Shown here: piece by piece, positions 55,048 through 64,000 of the stretch | Numbering within the stretch: position 1 is the first letter of the stretch | Layout of the letters: the number at the start of each line of letters is the position of its first letter | Source of the DNA: Halosimplex rubrum | GTDB taxonomy: Archaea; Halobacteriota; Halobacteria; Halobacteriales; Haloarculaceae | Assembly (NCBI RefSeq): GCF_013415885.1 | Contig: NZ_CP058910.1 | Coordinates: 3,472,001-3,536,000, forward strand | Direction of reading: 5' to 3' | Length of the DNA: 64,000 nt | Notes under the pieces: generated by a model | Database searches by the model: none | Told to the model about the DNA's origin: nothing | What the model saw: the letters and a program-made list of their open reading frames with translations, nothing else | Program-made: the position numbers and the translations under genes

Positions 55048-57951
55048 ATGACAGACGCCGGAGCGGCCGGTGACGCGAGCGCCCCGGGCGAGTCGACGGG
55101 CGGGGACCCCGACGGGAGCGGCGCCGGCTCGGGCGACCCGGCGGCGTTCGCCGCCCTGGGGTCGGAGGTCCGGGACGCGCTCTCCGAACGGGGGTTCACG
55201 ACGCCGACGGAGCCACAGCGCGAGGCCGTCCCGCCGCTGGTCGACGGCGAGAACGTCCTCGTCGTGGCCCCGACCGGGACCGGCAAGACCGAGACGGCGA
55301 TGCTCCCCGTCCTCGACGCGCTGGAAGGGGAGGAGCGGTTCGGCATCGGCGCGCTCTACATCACGCCGCTCCGGGCGCTCAATCGCGACATGCGCGAGCG
55401 CCTGGAGTGGTGGGGCGAGCGGCTGGATCTCGACGTGCAGGTCCGCCACGGCGACACCACGGACTACCAGCGTCAGAAACAGGCCGACGACCCGCCGGAC
55501 GTGCTCGTCACGACGCCCGAGACCCTGCAAGCGATGCTGACGGGGTCGAAACTCCGGACCGCGCTGGCCGACGTGGACCACGTCGTCGTCGACGAGGTCC
55601 ACGAACTCGCCGTCTCCAAGCGCGGCGCGCAGATGACCGTCGGGCTCGAACGACTGGTCGAACTCGCCGACGACTTCCAGCGGATCGGTCTGTCGGCGAC
55701 GGTGGGCGACCCCCGGGAAGTCGGCCGTTTCCTCACCGGCGACCGCGGCTGCTCGGTCGTCGAGATCGACGTGGGTAGCCGCCTCGACGTGCGCGTCCGC
55801 TCTCCGGAGATAACCGACGAGGACGAGCGGCTCGCCGGCGAGTTGATGACCGAACCGGAGTTCGCGAGTCACGTCCGACACATCACGGAGCTCGTCGACG
55901 AGTACGAGTCGTCGCTGATCTTCGTCAACACCCGACAGCTCGCGGAGGCGCTCGGTTCGCGGTTCAAGGAGCTCGACGCGAACATCGGCGTCCACCACGG
56001 CTCGCTCGCCAAGGAGTCCCGCATCGAGGTGGAAGACGACTTCAAGGCCGGCGAGCTGGACGGCCTGCTCTGTACCTCCTCGATGGAGCTGGGGATCGAC
56101 GTGGGCCACGTCGACCACGTGATCCAGTACAACAGCCCGCGGCAGGTGACGCGCCTGCTCCAGCGGGTCGGGCGCGCGGGCCACCGCCGCGACCAGGTCT
56201 CGCGAGGGACCGTCGTCACGACCCACCCCGACGACACGCTGGAGGCGCTCGCTATCGCCCGGAAGGCCCGCTCGGGCGAGGTCGAGTCGGCCGACATCCA
56301 CGACGGCAGCCTCGACACCGTCGCCAACCAGATCGCCGGCCTGGTCATGGACTTCGGCGAGATCCGGGCGATGCGCGCCTACGAGATCCTCACGAGAGCG
56401 CACCCGTTCCGGGATCTGGGCGAGCGAGAGTTCAAGTCGGTCGTCCGCGAGCTGGCGGGCAACGAGGTCGTCTGGCTCGAGGAGGACGTCGACGAGATCC
56501 AGAAGCGCCGCGGCACCTGGCAGTACTTCTATCACAACCTCTCGATGATCCCCGACGAGGCGACCTACAGCGTCGAGGACGTGGCCAGCGGCCGCGACGT
56601 GGGCACGCTCGACGAGCGGTTCGTCGTCAACTTCGCGACGCCCGGGGAGATCTTCATCCAGCGCGGCGAGATGTGGCGCATCACCGAGATCGACGAGGAG
56701 GAGGAGACCGTCACCGTCTCGCCCGTCGAGGACCCCGGCGGCGAGGTGCCCTCCTGGACCGGCTCCGAGATCCCGGTCCCCTACGCCGTCGCCCAGGAGG
56801 TCGGCGAGATGCGCGGGATCGCCGGCCGACAGTTCCGGTCGGGCGCGGACACCGACGCCGTCGCCCGGGAGTTCACCGCCCGCTACGACGGCGACGCCGA
56901 CACGATAGCGGTGGGCCTCGAACAGCTCGCCGACCACGACCCCGACCATCCGGTCCCCACCGACGACACCGTCCTGATCGAGTTCCGCGGGCGCGAACTC
57001 GTCGTCAACGCCGCGTTCGGCCACAAGATCAACGAGACGCTCGGGCGACTCCTCTCTGCGCTGCTCGGTCAGGCCACCGGCTCGTCGGTGGGCATGGAGA
57101 TCGACCCCTACCGGATCGAGCTGGAGGTGCCCCGGAACGCCTCGGCGACCGACGCGCTCGACGTGCTCGAAGACACCGACCCCGACCACGTCGCCGACCT
57201 CGTCGAGCTCTCGCTGAAGAACGCCGACTCGCTGAAGTTCAAGGTCGCACAGGTCGCGACGAAGTTCGGCGCGCTCAAGCGCTGGCGCGGCCGCGGGTCG
57301 AGCAATCGCTTCGGGCGCGACCGCCTCATGGACGCCCTCGAGGACACGCCCGTCTACGACGAGGCCGTCCGCGAGATCCTCCACGAGGAACTCGACGTGG
57401 AGGGTGCAGCCGAAGTCCTCGAACGCGTCCAGTCGGGCGACCTCTCGGTCGAGTTGCTCGGCGACCGGACGCCGATCGGTCTCGGCGGGCGCAGCGCCGG
57501 CCAGGAGCTGCTCTCGCCGGACCACGCCGACGCGAGCGTCATCCAGACCGTCAAGGAACGCATCCGGAGCGACCGGGTGATCCTCTTCTGTCTGCACTGC
57601 CGGGAGTACGAGCGCAAGCCCGTCAAGCGCGTGCGCGAGAACCCGGAGTGCCCCGACTGTGGCTCGACGCGAATCGCCGCACTGAACCCCTGGGCAGACG
57701 AGGTCGTCTCGGCCGTGAAGGCGACCGAAAAGGACGACGAGCAGGAGAAGATGACCGAGCGGGCCTACAAGTCCGCGAGTCTGGTGCAGGCCCACGGCAA
57801 GCGGGCGGTGATCGCACTGGCCGCCCGCGGCGTCGGCCCGCGCAACGCCGCCCGGATCATCAACAAGCTCCGGGAGGACGAGGAGGAGTTCTACCGCGAC
57901 ATCCTCCGGCGGGAACGGGAGTACGCCCGCACCCGGAGCTTCTGGGACTGA
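55048..57951 (+). CDS. lhr: Lhr-type ATP-dependent helicase
   Basis: 967 aa, superfamily 2. Walker A is APTGTGKTETAMLP (about 82), the DEVH box is VVVDEVHELAV, motif III GLSATV, motif V/VI SSMELGID and QRVGRAGHRRD. The Lhr-specific winged-helix and core domains follow. Near the C-terminus is a zinc-finger-like CLHCREYE...CPDCG (about 855-885). It probably acts in DNA repair or recombination as a 3'-5' helicase. CTTAATC at 55018-55024 lies 24-30 bp before the ATG at 55048 and supports it. Confidence 0.95.
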   Translation: MTDAGAAGDASAPGESTGGDPDGSGAGSGDPAAFAALGSEVRDALSERGFTTPTEPQREAVPPLVDGENVLVVAPTGTGKTETAMLPVLDALEGEERFGIGALYITPLRALNRDMRERLEWWGERLDLDVQVRHGDTTDYQRQKQADDPPDVLVTTPETLQAMLTGSKLRTALADVDHVVVDEVHELAVSKRGAQMTVGLERLVELADDFQRIGLSATVGDPREVGRFLTGDRGCSVVEIDVGSRLDVRVRSPEITDEDERLAGELMTEPEFASHVRHITELVDEYESSLIFVNTRQLAEALGSRFKELDANIGVHHGSLAKESRIEVEDDFKAGELDGLLCTSSMELGIDVGHVDHVIQYNSPRQVTRLLQRVGRAGHRRDQVSRGTVVTTHPDDTLEALAIARKARSGEVESADIHDGSLDTVANQIAGLVMDFGEIRAMRAYEILTRAHPFRDLGEREFKSVVRELAGNEVVWLEEDVDEIQKRRGTWQYFYHNLSMIPDEATYSVEDVASGRDVGTLDERFVVNFATPGEIFIQRGEMWRITEIDEEEETVTVSPVEDPGGEVPSWTGSEIPVPYAVAQEVGEMRGIAGRQFRSGADTDAVAREFTARYDGDADTIAVGLEQLADHDPDHPVPTDDTVLIEFRGRELVVNAAFGHKINETLGRLLSALLGQATGSSVGMEIDPYRIELEVPRNASATDALDVLEDTDPDHVADLVELSLKNADSLKFKVAQVATKFGALKRWRGRGSSNRFGRDRLMDALEDTPVYDEAVREILHEELDVEGAAEVLERVQSGDLSVELLGDRTPIGLGGRSAGQELLSPDHADASVIQTVKERIRSDRVILFCLHCREYERKPVKRVRENPECPDCGSTRIAALNPWADEVVSAVKATEKDDEQEKMTERAYKSASLVQAHGKRAVIALAARGVGPRNAARIINKLREDEEEFYRDILRREREYARTRSFWD

Positions 57952-58066
57952 GGTGGGGGGTCCGCCGACCGACGACCGGCGGGGACCGTCCGGAACAAGC
58001 GGCGAGTCTGTGGCGGACCGCCCCCTTTTTGCACGGTGATGGCTAACAGGCGCGACAGTCAAACCC

Positions 58067-59998
58067 GTGAGCACAGACCAAGCGATAGATTCGGAGTACA
58101 TCGAGCGACACCGCGAGGAGATAGACCACCCGCTGTGGCAGCTGTTCATGCGGTTCGGCCACGGCAACAGGCGGTGGTTCGTGGTCGGCGTCCTCGCGAG
58201 CATCGGGTCGCGGTTCCTCTCGCTGGTGCCCCCGGTTATCCTCGGGGTCGCCATCGACTCGATCTTCCGCGACACGACACCGTTCTCGCTGCCGTACGTT
58301 CCGGGCGGATGGCTGCCCGACACCACGATGGGACAGCTCTGGTTCTCCATCGGCCTCATGGGCGTCGCGATGGTCGGCCAGGCGCTGCTCATCTTCGTCC
58401 GCGCGTCCTCGCTGAACCTCTTCTCCCACCGCGTGAAACACGAGGCCCGGACCGCGACCTACCAGCAGATGCAACGGTTGGACATGGACTTCTTCAACGA
58501 GGTCCAGACGGGCGAGCTCATCTCGATCCTCTCGAACGACACCAACCGGCTGGAGCAGTTCCTCGACTCGATGATGGGCGAGATGATCCAGCTGATCGTC
58601 CTCATGCTCGGGACGGCCGTCATCCTCGCGGCCCTCAACATCGAGCTCGCCCTGGTGACGCTGACCGTCATCCCGTTCTCGGCGGTGTTCACCTACTGGT
58701 ACATGCAACTCGCCGAGGAGCGCTACGCCGACATCCGCGAGTCGGTCGGCGACCTCAACAGCCGCCTGGAGAACAACCTCAACGGTATTCAGGTCATCAA
58801 GTCCTCCAACACGGAGGAGTACGAGGACGGGCGCGTCGAGGAACACTCCTACAAGTACTTCAGGCTCGACTGGCTCGCGCTCCGACTGGGCTTCGTCTAC
58901 CGCCCGGGCCTGCGCGTGCTGACCTCGCTGGCGTTCATCGCGACGTTCATCGTCGGCGGGATCTGGCTCATCCAGGGACCGCCGGGGCCGTTCTCCAGCG
59001 AACTCACCGCCGGGACGCTCGTCACGTTCCTGCTGATGACCCAGCGGCTGGTCAACCCGCTCGCGCAGATGGGCAACATCATCGAGCGATACGAGGACGC
59101 CAAGGCCTCGACCAAGCGTATCCTCGGCCTCATGAGCCTGCCCGTCCGCATCCAGGACAAGCCCGACGCGACCGATCTGGGCGACGTCGACGGGCACGTC
59201 GAGTACGACGGTGTGACCTTCAGCTACGACGAGGACGAGGTCGTCCTCGACGACATCGACGTCGACGTGGAGCCGGGCGAGACGGTCGGGCTCGTCGGCC
59301 CGACGGGCGCGGGGAAGACGACCATCGTCAAACTGCTGCTACGCCTCTACGACGTGAACGAGGGGGAGGTCCGCGTCGACGGGACGGACGTGCGCGACGC
59401 GACCCTCGCCTCGCTCCGGGGATCGATGGGCTACGTCGGCCAGGACAACTTCCTGTTCGACGGCACCATCGCCGAGAACGTCAAGTACGGCCAGTTCGAC
59501 GCCACCCGGGAGGAGGTCGTCGAGGCCTGCAAGCGCGCCGAGGCCCACGAGTTCATCACGAACCTCCCCGAGGGCTACGACCAGGACATCGGCGAGCGCG
59601 GCGTGAAACTGTCGGGCGGCCAGCGCCAGCGCGTCGCCGTCGCCCGGACGATCCTCCAGCACCCCGCGATCATGATCTTCGACGAGGCGACCTCGGCGGT
59701 CGACACGGAGACGGAGATGCTGATCCAGCGCTCCATCGACGAGCTCGCGGCCGACCGCACGACCTTCATCATCGCCCACCGGCTCTCGACGGTCCGGGAC
59801 GCAGACACCATCCTCGTCCTCGACGAGGGCGAGATCGTCGAGCGGGGCACCCACGAGGACCTGCTGGAGGGCGACGGCCTCTACGCGAACCTCTGGCGCG
59901 TCCAGGCCGGCGAGATCGAGGACCTCCCCGAGGAGTTCGTCGAGCAGGCCAGCGAGCGGGTCGCCCAGCAGGCGCTCGACGCGGCCGAGGACGACTGA
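58067..59998 (+). CDS. ABC transporter, half-transporter with fused membrane and ATPase domains
   Basis: 643 aa. Six transmembrane helices lie in about residues 35-330 (VVGVLASIGSRFLSLVPPVI, TAVILAALNIELALVTLTVI), followed by an ATPase domain: Walker A LVGPTGAGKTTIVKL (about 410), signature KLSGGQRQRVAVAR (about 518), Walker B IMIFDEATSAVD and switch IIAHRLS. The architecture is that of homodimeric exporters (MsbA/multidrug type). The start is a GTG at 58067. Substrate unknown. No partner gene, consistent with a homodimer. Confidence 0.93.
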   Translation: MSTDQAIDSEYIERHREEIDHPLWQLFMRFGHGNRRWFVVGVLASIGSRFLSLVPPVILGVAIDSIFRDTTPFSLPYVPGGWLPDTTMGQLWFSIGLMGVAMVGQALLIFVRASSLNLFSHRVKHEARTATYQQMQRLDMDFFNEVQTGELISILSNDTNRLEQFLDSMMGEMIQLIVLMLGTAVILAALNIELALVTLTVIPFSAVFTYWYMQLAEERYADIRESVGDLNSRLENNLNGIQVIKSSNTEEYEDGRVEEHSYKYFRLDWLALRLGFVYRPGLRVLTSLAFIATFIVGGIWLIQGPPGPFSSELTAGTLVTFLLMTQRLVNPLAQMGNIIERYEDAKASTKRILGLMSLPVRIQDKPDATDLGDVDGHVEYDGVTFSYDEDEVVLDDIDVDVEPGETVGLVGPTGAGKTTIVKLLLRLYDVNEGEVRVDGTDVRDATLASLRGSMGYVGQDNFLFDGTIAENVKYGQFDATREEVVEACKRAEAHEFITNLPEGYDQDIGERGVKLSGGQRQRVAVARTILQHPAIMIFDEATSAVDTETEMLIQRSIDELAADRTTFIIAHRLSTVRDADTILVLDEGEIVERGTHEDLLEGDGLYANLWRVQAGEIEDLPEEFVEQASERVAQQALDAAEDD

Positions 59999-60056
59999 CG
60001 CGATACAACCCGACTCGACCCAACGTTTTACTGACGTGACGCGGTACCTCCAGTTG

Positions 60057-60305
60057 ATGAGCAAGGGCGTCGAACCGACGATCACACTCACCGACGAGGG
60101 CGACTGGTGGGTCGCCAGGGATACCGAGTCGGGCGTCACGTCGCAGGGGCGGACGAAAGAAGCCGCCCTGGAGAACCTCGACGAAGCGCTCGCGGGGTAC
60201 CGCGGCGCGGGATCGGAGCCAACCGACGAGGAGCTTCGAGAGGCGGGGATCGATCCCGAGAACAACGAGTCCGGGTCCCTCGAAGACTCCGATATCTTCG
60301 AATGA
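60057..60305 (+). CDS. hicB: HicB-family antitoxin
   Basis: 82 aa. The partial RNase-H-like fold of HicB is seen in TITLTDEGDWWVARDTESGVTSQGRT (split) with EAALENLDEALAGYRG, and an acidic tail follows. It lacks an obvious DNA-binding domain. The ATG at 60057 lies 28-33 bp after GTTTTA, while a GTG at 60036 is too close to it. It precedes the toxin gene by 25 bp. Confidence 0.88.
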   Translation: MSKGVEPTITLTDEGDWWVARDTESGVTSQGRTKEAALENLDEALAGYRGAGSEPTDEELREAGIDPENNESGSLEDSDIFE

Positions 60306-60330
60306 GCGGTCCCGGCGGCTCGAGTCGTCG

Positions 60331-60585
60331 ATGACGCGCGGTCCGTTCTCCGGGCGAGAGGTCGTGAAGGTGATGGTCAACAGCGGGATCTACGAGTGGG
60401 AGCGGACGAACGGTGACCACGCGATCCTCCGCTGGGAGCCGCCCGACGACCACGACTCGGCCGCACGGACGGTCCCAGTCCCGCTCCACGACGAGGTCGG
60501 GACCGGAACGCTCCGGGACATCGCCGAGCAGGCCGGTGCGCGGGACTTCGGGCGATTCTGCGAGTGGATCGACCGAAACCGATAG
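60331..60585 (+). CDS. hicA: HicA-family mRNA interferase toxin
   Basis: 84 aa. The double-stranded-RNA-binding-like HicA fold is seen, with the catalytic His in the TNGDHAILRWEPP segment (about residue 29) and PVPLHDEVGTGTLRDIAEQAG, the conserved second half. Cleaves mRNA when free of HicB. The usual order is hicA-hicB; here the antitoxin comes first. No sign of inactivation. Confidence 0.9.
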   Translation: MTRGPFSGREVVKVMVNSGIYEWERTNGDHAILRWEPPDDHDSAARTVPVPLHDEVGTGTLRDIAEQAGARDFGRFCEWIDRNR

Positions 60586-60612
60586 ATTCGATGCCGACTC
60601 CGTTTCGGTTCG

Positions 60613-62577
60613 CTACTCCCCTTCGAACTCGGGCTCGCGGTCCTGCTGGAAGGCCGCCAGGCCCTCCCACACGTCGTCGGTGGTGAACAACTGGCCGAAG
60701 GCGGAGGCCTCGTACTCCAGGCCGGCGTCGGTGTCGTCGCGGCCGGCGAGCATCGCGCGCTTGGTGAGCTTCTGGGCGATAGGCGGCCCGCCGGCGAGGT
60801 CGCGAGCGAGCTCCCACTTGCGGTCGTCGTACTCGCCGGGGGTGACGACCTCGTTGACGAAGCCGTAGTCGGCCATCGTCTCCGGGTCGTAGTCGTTTTT
60901 CGCCATGAAGATGATCTCCTTCGCTCGGCCCTCGCCGACGATCTGGGAGAGGCGCTGGGTGCCGCCCCATCCCGGGAGCAGGCCGAGGTTGTGCTCGGGC
61001 TGGCCGAATTGGCCGCTCTCGCTGGCGATGCGCATGTCCGCCGCGGTGGCGAGTTCCATCCCGCCGCCGAGGCAGTAGCCGTCGATGGCCGCGACGACCG
61101 GCATCCCGACCTCTTCCAGGCGGCCGAACACGCGCTGGCCCTTGCGGGACATCTCGCTGGCTTCGAGGCCGCTGCCGGGCGCGGCGCTGGCGGCGTCGAA
61201 CCCGGCGGAGAACGCCCGGTCACCGGCGCCTTCGAGGAGCACGGCGCGGATCTCGTCGTCCGCGTCGAACTGGTCGAGCGCGGCGTCGATCTCGTCGATC
61301 ATGTCGACGGTGATCGTGTTCATCCGCGCGGGACGGTCGAGCCGGATGTGGCCGACCGCGCCGTCGGTCTCGACGACAATCTGCTCGTAGTCGACGGTCT
61401 CGCCGTCGTCGTCGTCGCCGTAGAAGCCGCCCTCGTCGGCGGCCGCGCGGAGGCCGTCCGAGACCTCGTAGCGGGCGGCGCCGGTCTCCTCGTGGGCCGA
61501 TTCGAGCGTCTCGACGAGATCCGGGAGTCCGTAGGCGTCCGCGCGCTTGCCCGGTCCTTCCGGGAAGCCCGCGCCGAGCAGCATCGCCTCGTCGATGTCG
61601 GAGACGGGTGCCACGTCGTTCTCGACGAGCTTGCCGACCTCGTTGGCCATGACGGCCAGCAGACGGGCCTCCACGTCGTCGCGACCCTCGTCGGCCGGGA
61701 TCTCGACGCCGCCGTCCTCGTAGTCGTAGAAGCCCTTGCCGGTCTTCTTGCCGAGTTCCTCCGCGTCGACCTTCTCTTCGAGGAGCGGGCAGGGCTCGTA
61801 GGCGTCGCCGAGCACCTCGTGGAGGTATTCGAGGACGTGCAGCGTCACGTCGTGACCGACCTGGTCGCCGAGTTCGAACGCGCCCATGGGCAGGCCCATG
61901 TCGAACGACGTGGTGGAGTCGACTTCCGCGACCGTCGCCACGTCGTCGTGGACGAGCCAGCAGGCCTCGTTCATCAGCGGGACCAGTACGCGGTTCACGA
62001 TGAAGCCCGGCGAGTCCTTGCGGACGCGGACGGGTGTCTTGTCGAAGGCCTCGGCGAGTTCCTCGACCGCGTCGAGGGTCTCGTCGGCGGTGTGTTCGCC
62101 CGTGATGACCTCGACGAGCGCCATCCGGACGGGCGGATTGAAGAAGTGCATCCCGCAGAACTGCTCGGGGCGCTCGGTCACCTCCGACAGCTCCGTGATC
62201 GAGAGGCTCGAAGTGTTGGTGGCGAAGATGGCCTCGTCGGGCGCGTACGACTCCAGCTCGTCGTACACGTCCTTTTTGATGTCCATGCGCTCGGGGACGG
62301 CTTCGATGACCACGTCCGCCTCGGCGACGGCGGGCTCGAAGTCGACGAGCGGTTCGACCCGACCCAGGGCGGCGTCGGCCTCCTCGTCGCTGATCTGGCC
62401 GCTGTCGGCGAGCTTGCCGAGCGACCACTCGATGTTCTCGTAGCCGTCGTCGACGAACTCCTCCTTTATATCGCGCATCGTCACGTCGTAACCCGCCAGG
62501 GCCGCGACCTCGGCGATCCCGTGGCCCATGTTCCCCGCACCGAGTACCGCGACCTGTTCGATATCCTCGAAGTCCAT
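60613..62577 (-). CDS. 3-hydroxyacyl-CoA dehydrogenase / enoyl-CoA hydratase fusion
   Basis: 654 aa, two beta-oxidation activities in one protein. The NAD-binding domain comes first (VAVLGAGNMGHGIAEVAALAGYDV split, residues 8-24) with the catalytic segment FFNPPVRMALVEVI. Its C-terminal domain contains GLPMGAFELGDQVG. The crotonase domain follows from about 405 (HIRLDRPARMNTI, AGDRAFSAGFDA, IDGYCLGGGMELA for the oxyanion hole, QPEHNLGLLPGWGGTQR). The order dehydrogenase-hydratase is the reverse of bacterial FadB and typical of haloarchaea. The ATG at 62577 is preferred. Confidence 0.93.
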   Translation of the reverse strand: MDFEDIEQVAVLGAGNMGHGIAEVAALAGYDVTMRDIKEEFVDDGYENIEWSLGKLADSGQISDEEADAALGRVEPLVDFEPAVAEADVVIEAVPERMDIKKDVYDELESYAPDEAIFATNTSSLSITELSEVTERPEQFCGMHFFNPPVRMALVEVITGEHTADETLDAVEELAEAFDKTPVRVRKDSPGFIVNRVLVPLMNEACWLVHDDVATVAEVDSTTSFDMGLPMGAFELGDQVGHDVTLHVLEYLHEVLGDAYEPCPLLEEKVDAEELGKKTGKGFYDYEDGGVEIPADEGRDDVEARLLAVMANEVGKLVENDVAPVSDIDEAMLLGAGFPEGPGKRADAYGLPDLVETLESAHEETGAARYEVSDGLRAAADEGGFYGDDDDGETVDYEQIVVETDGAVGHIRLDRPARMNTITVDMIDEIDAALDQFDADDEIRAVLLEGAGDRAFSAGFDAASAAPGSGLEASEMSRKGQRVFGRLEEVGMPVVAAIDGYCLGGGMELATAADMRIASESGQFGQPEHNLGLLPGWGGTQRLSQIVGEGRAKEIIFMAKNDYDPETMADYGFVNEVVTPGEYDDRKWELARDLAGGPPIAQKLTKRAMLAGRDDTDAGLEYEASAFGQLFTTDDVWEGLAAFQQDREPEFEGE

Positions 62578-62691
62578 GACGTGTGCAACCTGGCTCGGCT
62601 CCCGTTTCAAGGTTTCTCTCGGCCGTAAACGCTACGCGAGTTGATCGTTGATTACGAAGCGTTATGTGTGTTAGACGGTGACATTGATCGC

Positions 62692-63849
62692 ATGGACTTC
62701 GCACTCTCAGACGAGCAACGGCAGGTCCGCGACGAAGTCCGTCGCTTCGCCGACAACGAGATCCGGCCGGTCGCCACCGAGTACGACACCGAGGAGACGT
62801 TCCCCCACGACCTCGTCGAGGAGGCCGCAGACCTGGGCCTGGTCGGGGCCAACGTGCCCCTCGAATACGGCGGCGTCGGCTACGACTACCTGACCAACAT
62901 CGTCATCGTCGAGGAGCTGTTCGCCGCCGACCCGGGGATCGGTCTGTCCATCTCCTCGGCCGCGTTCGGCGCCGACGCCCTCGTCGAGTTCGGCACCGAG
63001 GAGCAAAAAGAGGAGTACCTGCGTCCCGTCGCCGAGGGCGAGGCCATCATGGGCTCGGCCATCAGCGAACCCGACGTGGGCTCGGACGTGTCCTCGGTCT
63101 CCACGAGCGCCGAGAAAGAGGGCGACGAGTGGGTGATCGACGGCGACAAGATGTGGATCACCAACGGCTCGGTCGGTGATTTCTTCGTCGTGCTCTGCGA
63201 GACCGACCCCGACGCCGAGGGCCGGTACAACGGCTTCTCGCAGATCATCGTCGAGTCCGACCGGGACGGCTTCGAGGCCGAGAAGATCACCGGAAAGCTC
63301 GGGATCCGGGCCTCCGACACCGCAGAACTGTTGTTCGACGGCGTGCGCGTCCCCGAGGAGAACCTGCTGGGGACCCGCGGCGCTGGCTTCCTGCAACTGA
63401 TGCAGTTCTTCGACGAGACCCGCACGGCGGTGGCCGCCCAGGGCGTCGGCATCGCCAGGGGCGCCGCCGAGCGCGCCCTCGACTACGCCCAGGAGCGCGA
63501 GCAGTTCGACCGCCCCATCAGCGAGTTCCAGGCCATCCAGCACAAGCTCGCCGACATGCACACCGAGACCGAGGCCGCGCGGATGCTGACCTACAAATCC
63601 GCCTGGAGCGTCGACCACGCCGACGACCAGCTCACCCAGCTCGCCTCGATGGCCAAGGAGTACGCCTCGCGGGTCGCCGTCGACGTCGCCGACGAAGCCG
63701 TCCAGATCCACGGCGGCGCCGGCTACGTCAACGACTTCGACGTCGAGCGGTTCTACCGCGACGCCAAGATCACCCAGATCTACGAGGGCACCACCGAGAT
63801 CCAGAAGAACATCGTCGCTCGGGAACTACTCGGCAAGGGGATGGTCTGA
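62692..63849 (+). CDS. Acyl-CoA dehydrogenase
   Basis: 385 aa. FAD enzyme of the first beta-oxidation step. Signature 1 is [18 protein letters not shown] (about 122), with the flavin-stacking [13 protein letters not shown] following. Signature 2 is [20 protein letters not shown] with the catalytic-base Glu in [11 protein letters not shown] near residue 367. The ATG at 62692 is 26-33 bp after GCGTTATG. Divergent from the hydroxyacyl-CoA dehydrogenase/hydratase across 114 bp, so the two may share regulation. Confidence 0.95.
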   Translation: MDFALSDEQRQVRDEVRRFADNEIRPVATEYDTEETFPHDLVEEAADLGLVGANVPLEYGGVGYDYLTNIVIVEELFAADPGIGLSISSAAFGADALVEFGTEEQKEEYLRPVAEGEAIMGSAISEPDVGSDVSSVSTSAEKEGDEWVIDGDKMWITNGSVGDFFVVLCETDPDAEGRYNGFSQIIVESDRDGFEAEKITGKLGIRASDTAELLFDGVRVPEENLLGTRGAGFLQLMQFFDETRTAVAAQGVGIARGAAERALDYAQEREQFDRPISEFQAIQHKLADMHTETEAARMLTYKSAWSVDHADDQLTQLASMAKEYASRVAVDVADEAVQIHGGAGYVNDFDVERFYRDAKITQIYEGTTEIQKNIVARELLGKGMV

Positions 63850-63948
63850 CCCCTCGGACGGTTTCCAGATTCCGGTCGATCCGGACAAACTGAGCGGCGC
63901 GCGCTGTCGAGCGTGCCGAACAACAGTGAGGCCGCGAGGCGTAGCCGT

Positions 63949-64000
63949 GCGAGGGATGAGTGAGCGACCGCAGGGAGCGAACGAATCGGCTGGGGAGGTG
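63949..64000. repeat. Haloarchaeal interspersed repeat, copy 2 (continues past window edge)
   Basis: GCGAGGGATGAG (63949-63960) and CGAATCGGCTGGGGAGG (63982-63998) match 25643-25654 and 25670-25686. The preceding bases differ. The hairpin-rich part that follows copy 1 would lie beyond the window end here. Confidence 0.75.

Noticed and set aside
54646-58392. Long minus-strand frame across lhr
   Set aside because: Antisense to a helicase with all its motifs on the plus strand.

Overview
The window is a haloarchaeal chromosome segment (class Halobacteria, Euryarchaeota). Three things show this. GC is very high and third codon positions are G/C. Nearly all predicted proteins are strongly acidic. 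The gene content is archaeal: topoisomerase VI, archaeal-type S-adenosylmethionine synthetase, archaeal Elp3, Lhr helicase, HalX response regulator, HTH_10 (Bat-type) regulator and a ba3-type oxidase. Many genes have a TATA-like box 24-30 bp before the start codon and no Shine-Dalgarno sequence, which fits leaderless transcription. I cannot fix the genus from the sequence alone.

Layout. 0-7.5 kb is a topology cluster: gyrB-gyrA read leftward and top6B-top6A read rightward from a shared intergenic region. 7.5-28 kb is mostly housekeeping and conserved haloarchaeal genes: a metallo-beta-lactamase-fold hydrolase, a HalX response regulator overlapping a RecA-fold ATPase, a large FAD/Fe-S 2-hydroxyacid dehydrogenase, twin cold-shock genes, rqcH, elp3, two cupins, a RecJ/Cdc45-like protein with degenerate catalytic motifs, and a malate:quinone-oxidoreductase-like enzyme. 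A 630-bp gene-free stretch at 25.5-26.1 kb holds a dense series of perfect hairpins; its 5' part recurs at the right edge of the window. 28-40 kb has tRNA-Ser(UGA), thiI, metK, a CYTH protein, a short AT-rich island with a methyltransferase, an SGNH hydrolase, superoxide dismutase, tRNA-Glu(UUC) with tRNA-derived debris behind it, and several conserved small genes.

40.4-54.9 kb is the most interesting part: a self-contained copper-oxidase island. Rightward genes encode a small membrane protein, a TauE/SafE-like membrane protein and a CcoI/CopA-like copper P-type ATPase, then a small membrane subunit, subunit II (CuA) and subunit I of a ba3-type oxidase. Leftward genes encode a rhodanese, an HTH_10 regulator and a seven-gene run nosL-nosD-nosF-nosY-SCO-TlpA-CcdA. 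No nosZ (N2O reductase) is present. Four copies of the palindrome TTGTC-N4-GACAA lie before the promoters of this island. In three of them the centre is 43-46 bp before the start codon, so a common regulator, perhaps the HTH_10 protein encoded inside the island, probably controls oxidase and copper-delivery genes together. NosD carries an extra N-terminal domain resembling NosL but without its copper-binding cysteines.

55-64 kb returns to ordinary genes: an Lhr-type helicase, a homodimeric-type ABC exporter, a HicB-HicA toxin-antitoxin pair in antitoxin-first order, and a beta-oxidation pair (a 3-hydroxyacyl-CoA dehydrogenase/enoyl-CoA hydratase fusion and an acyl-CoA dehydrogenase) expressed divergently.
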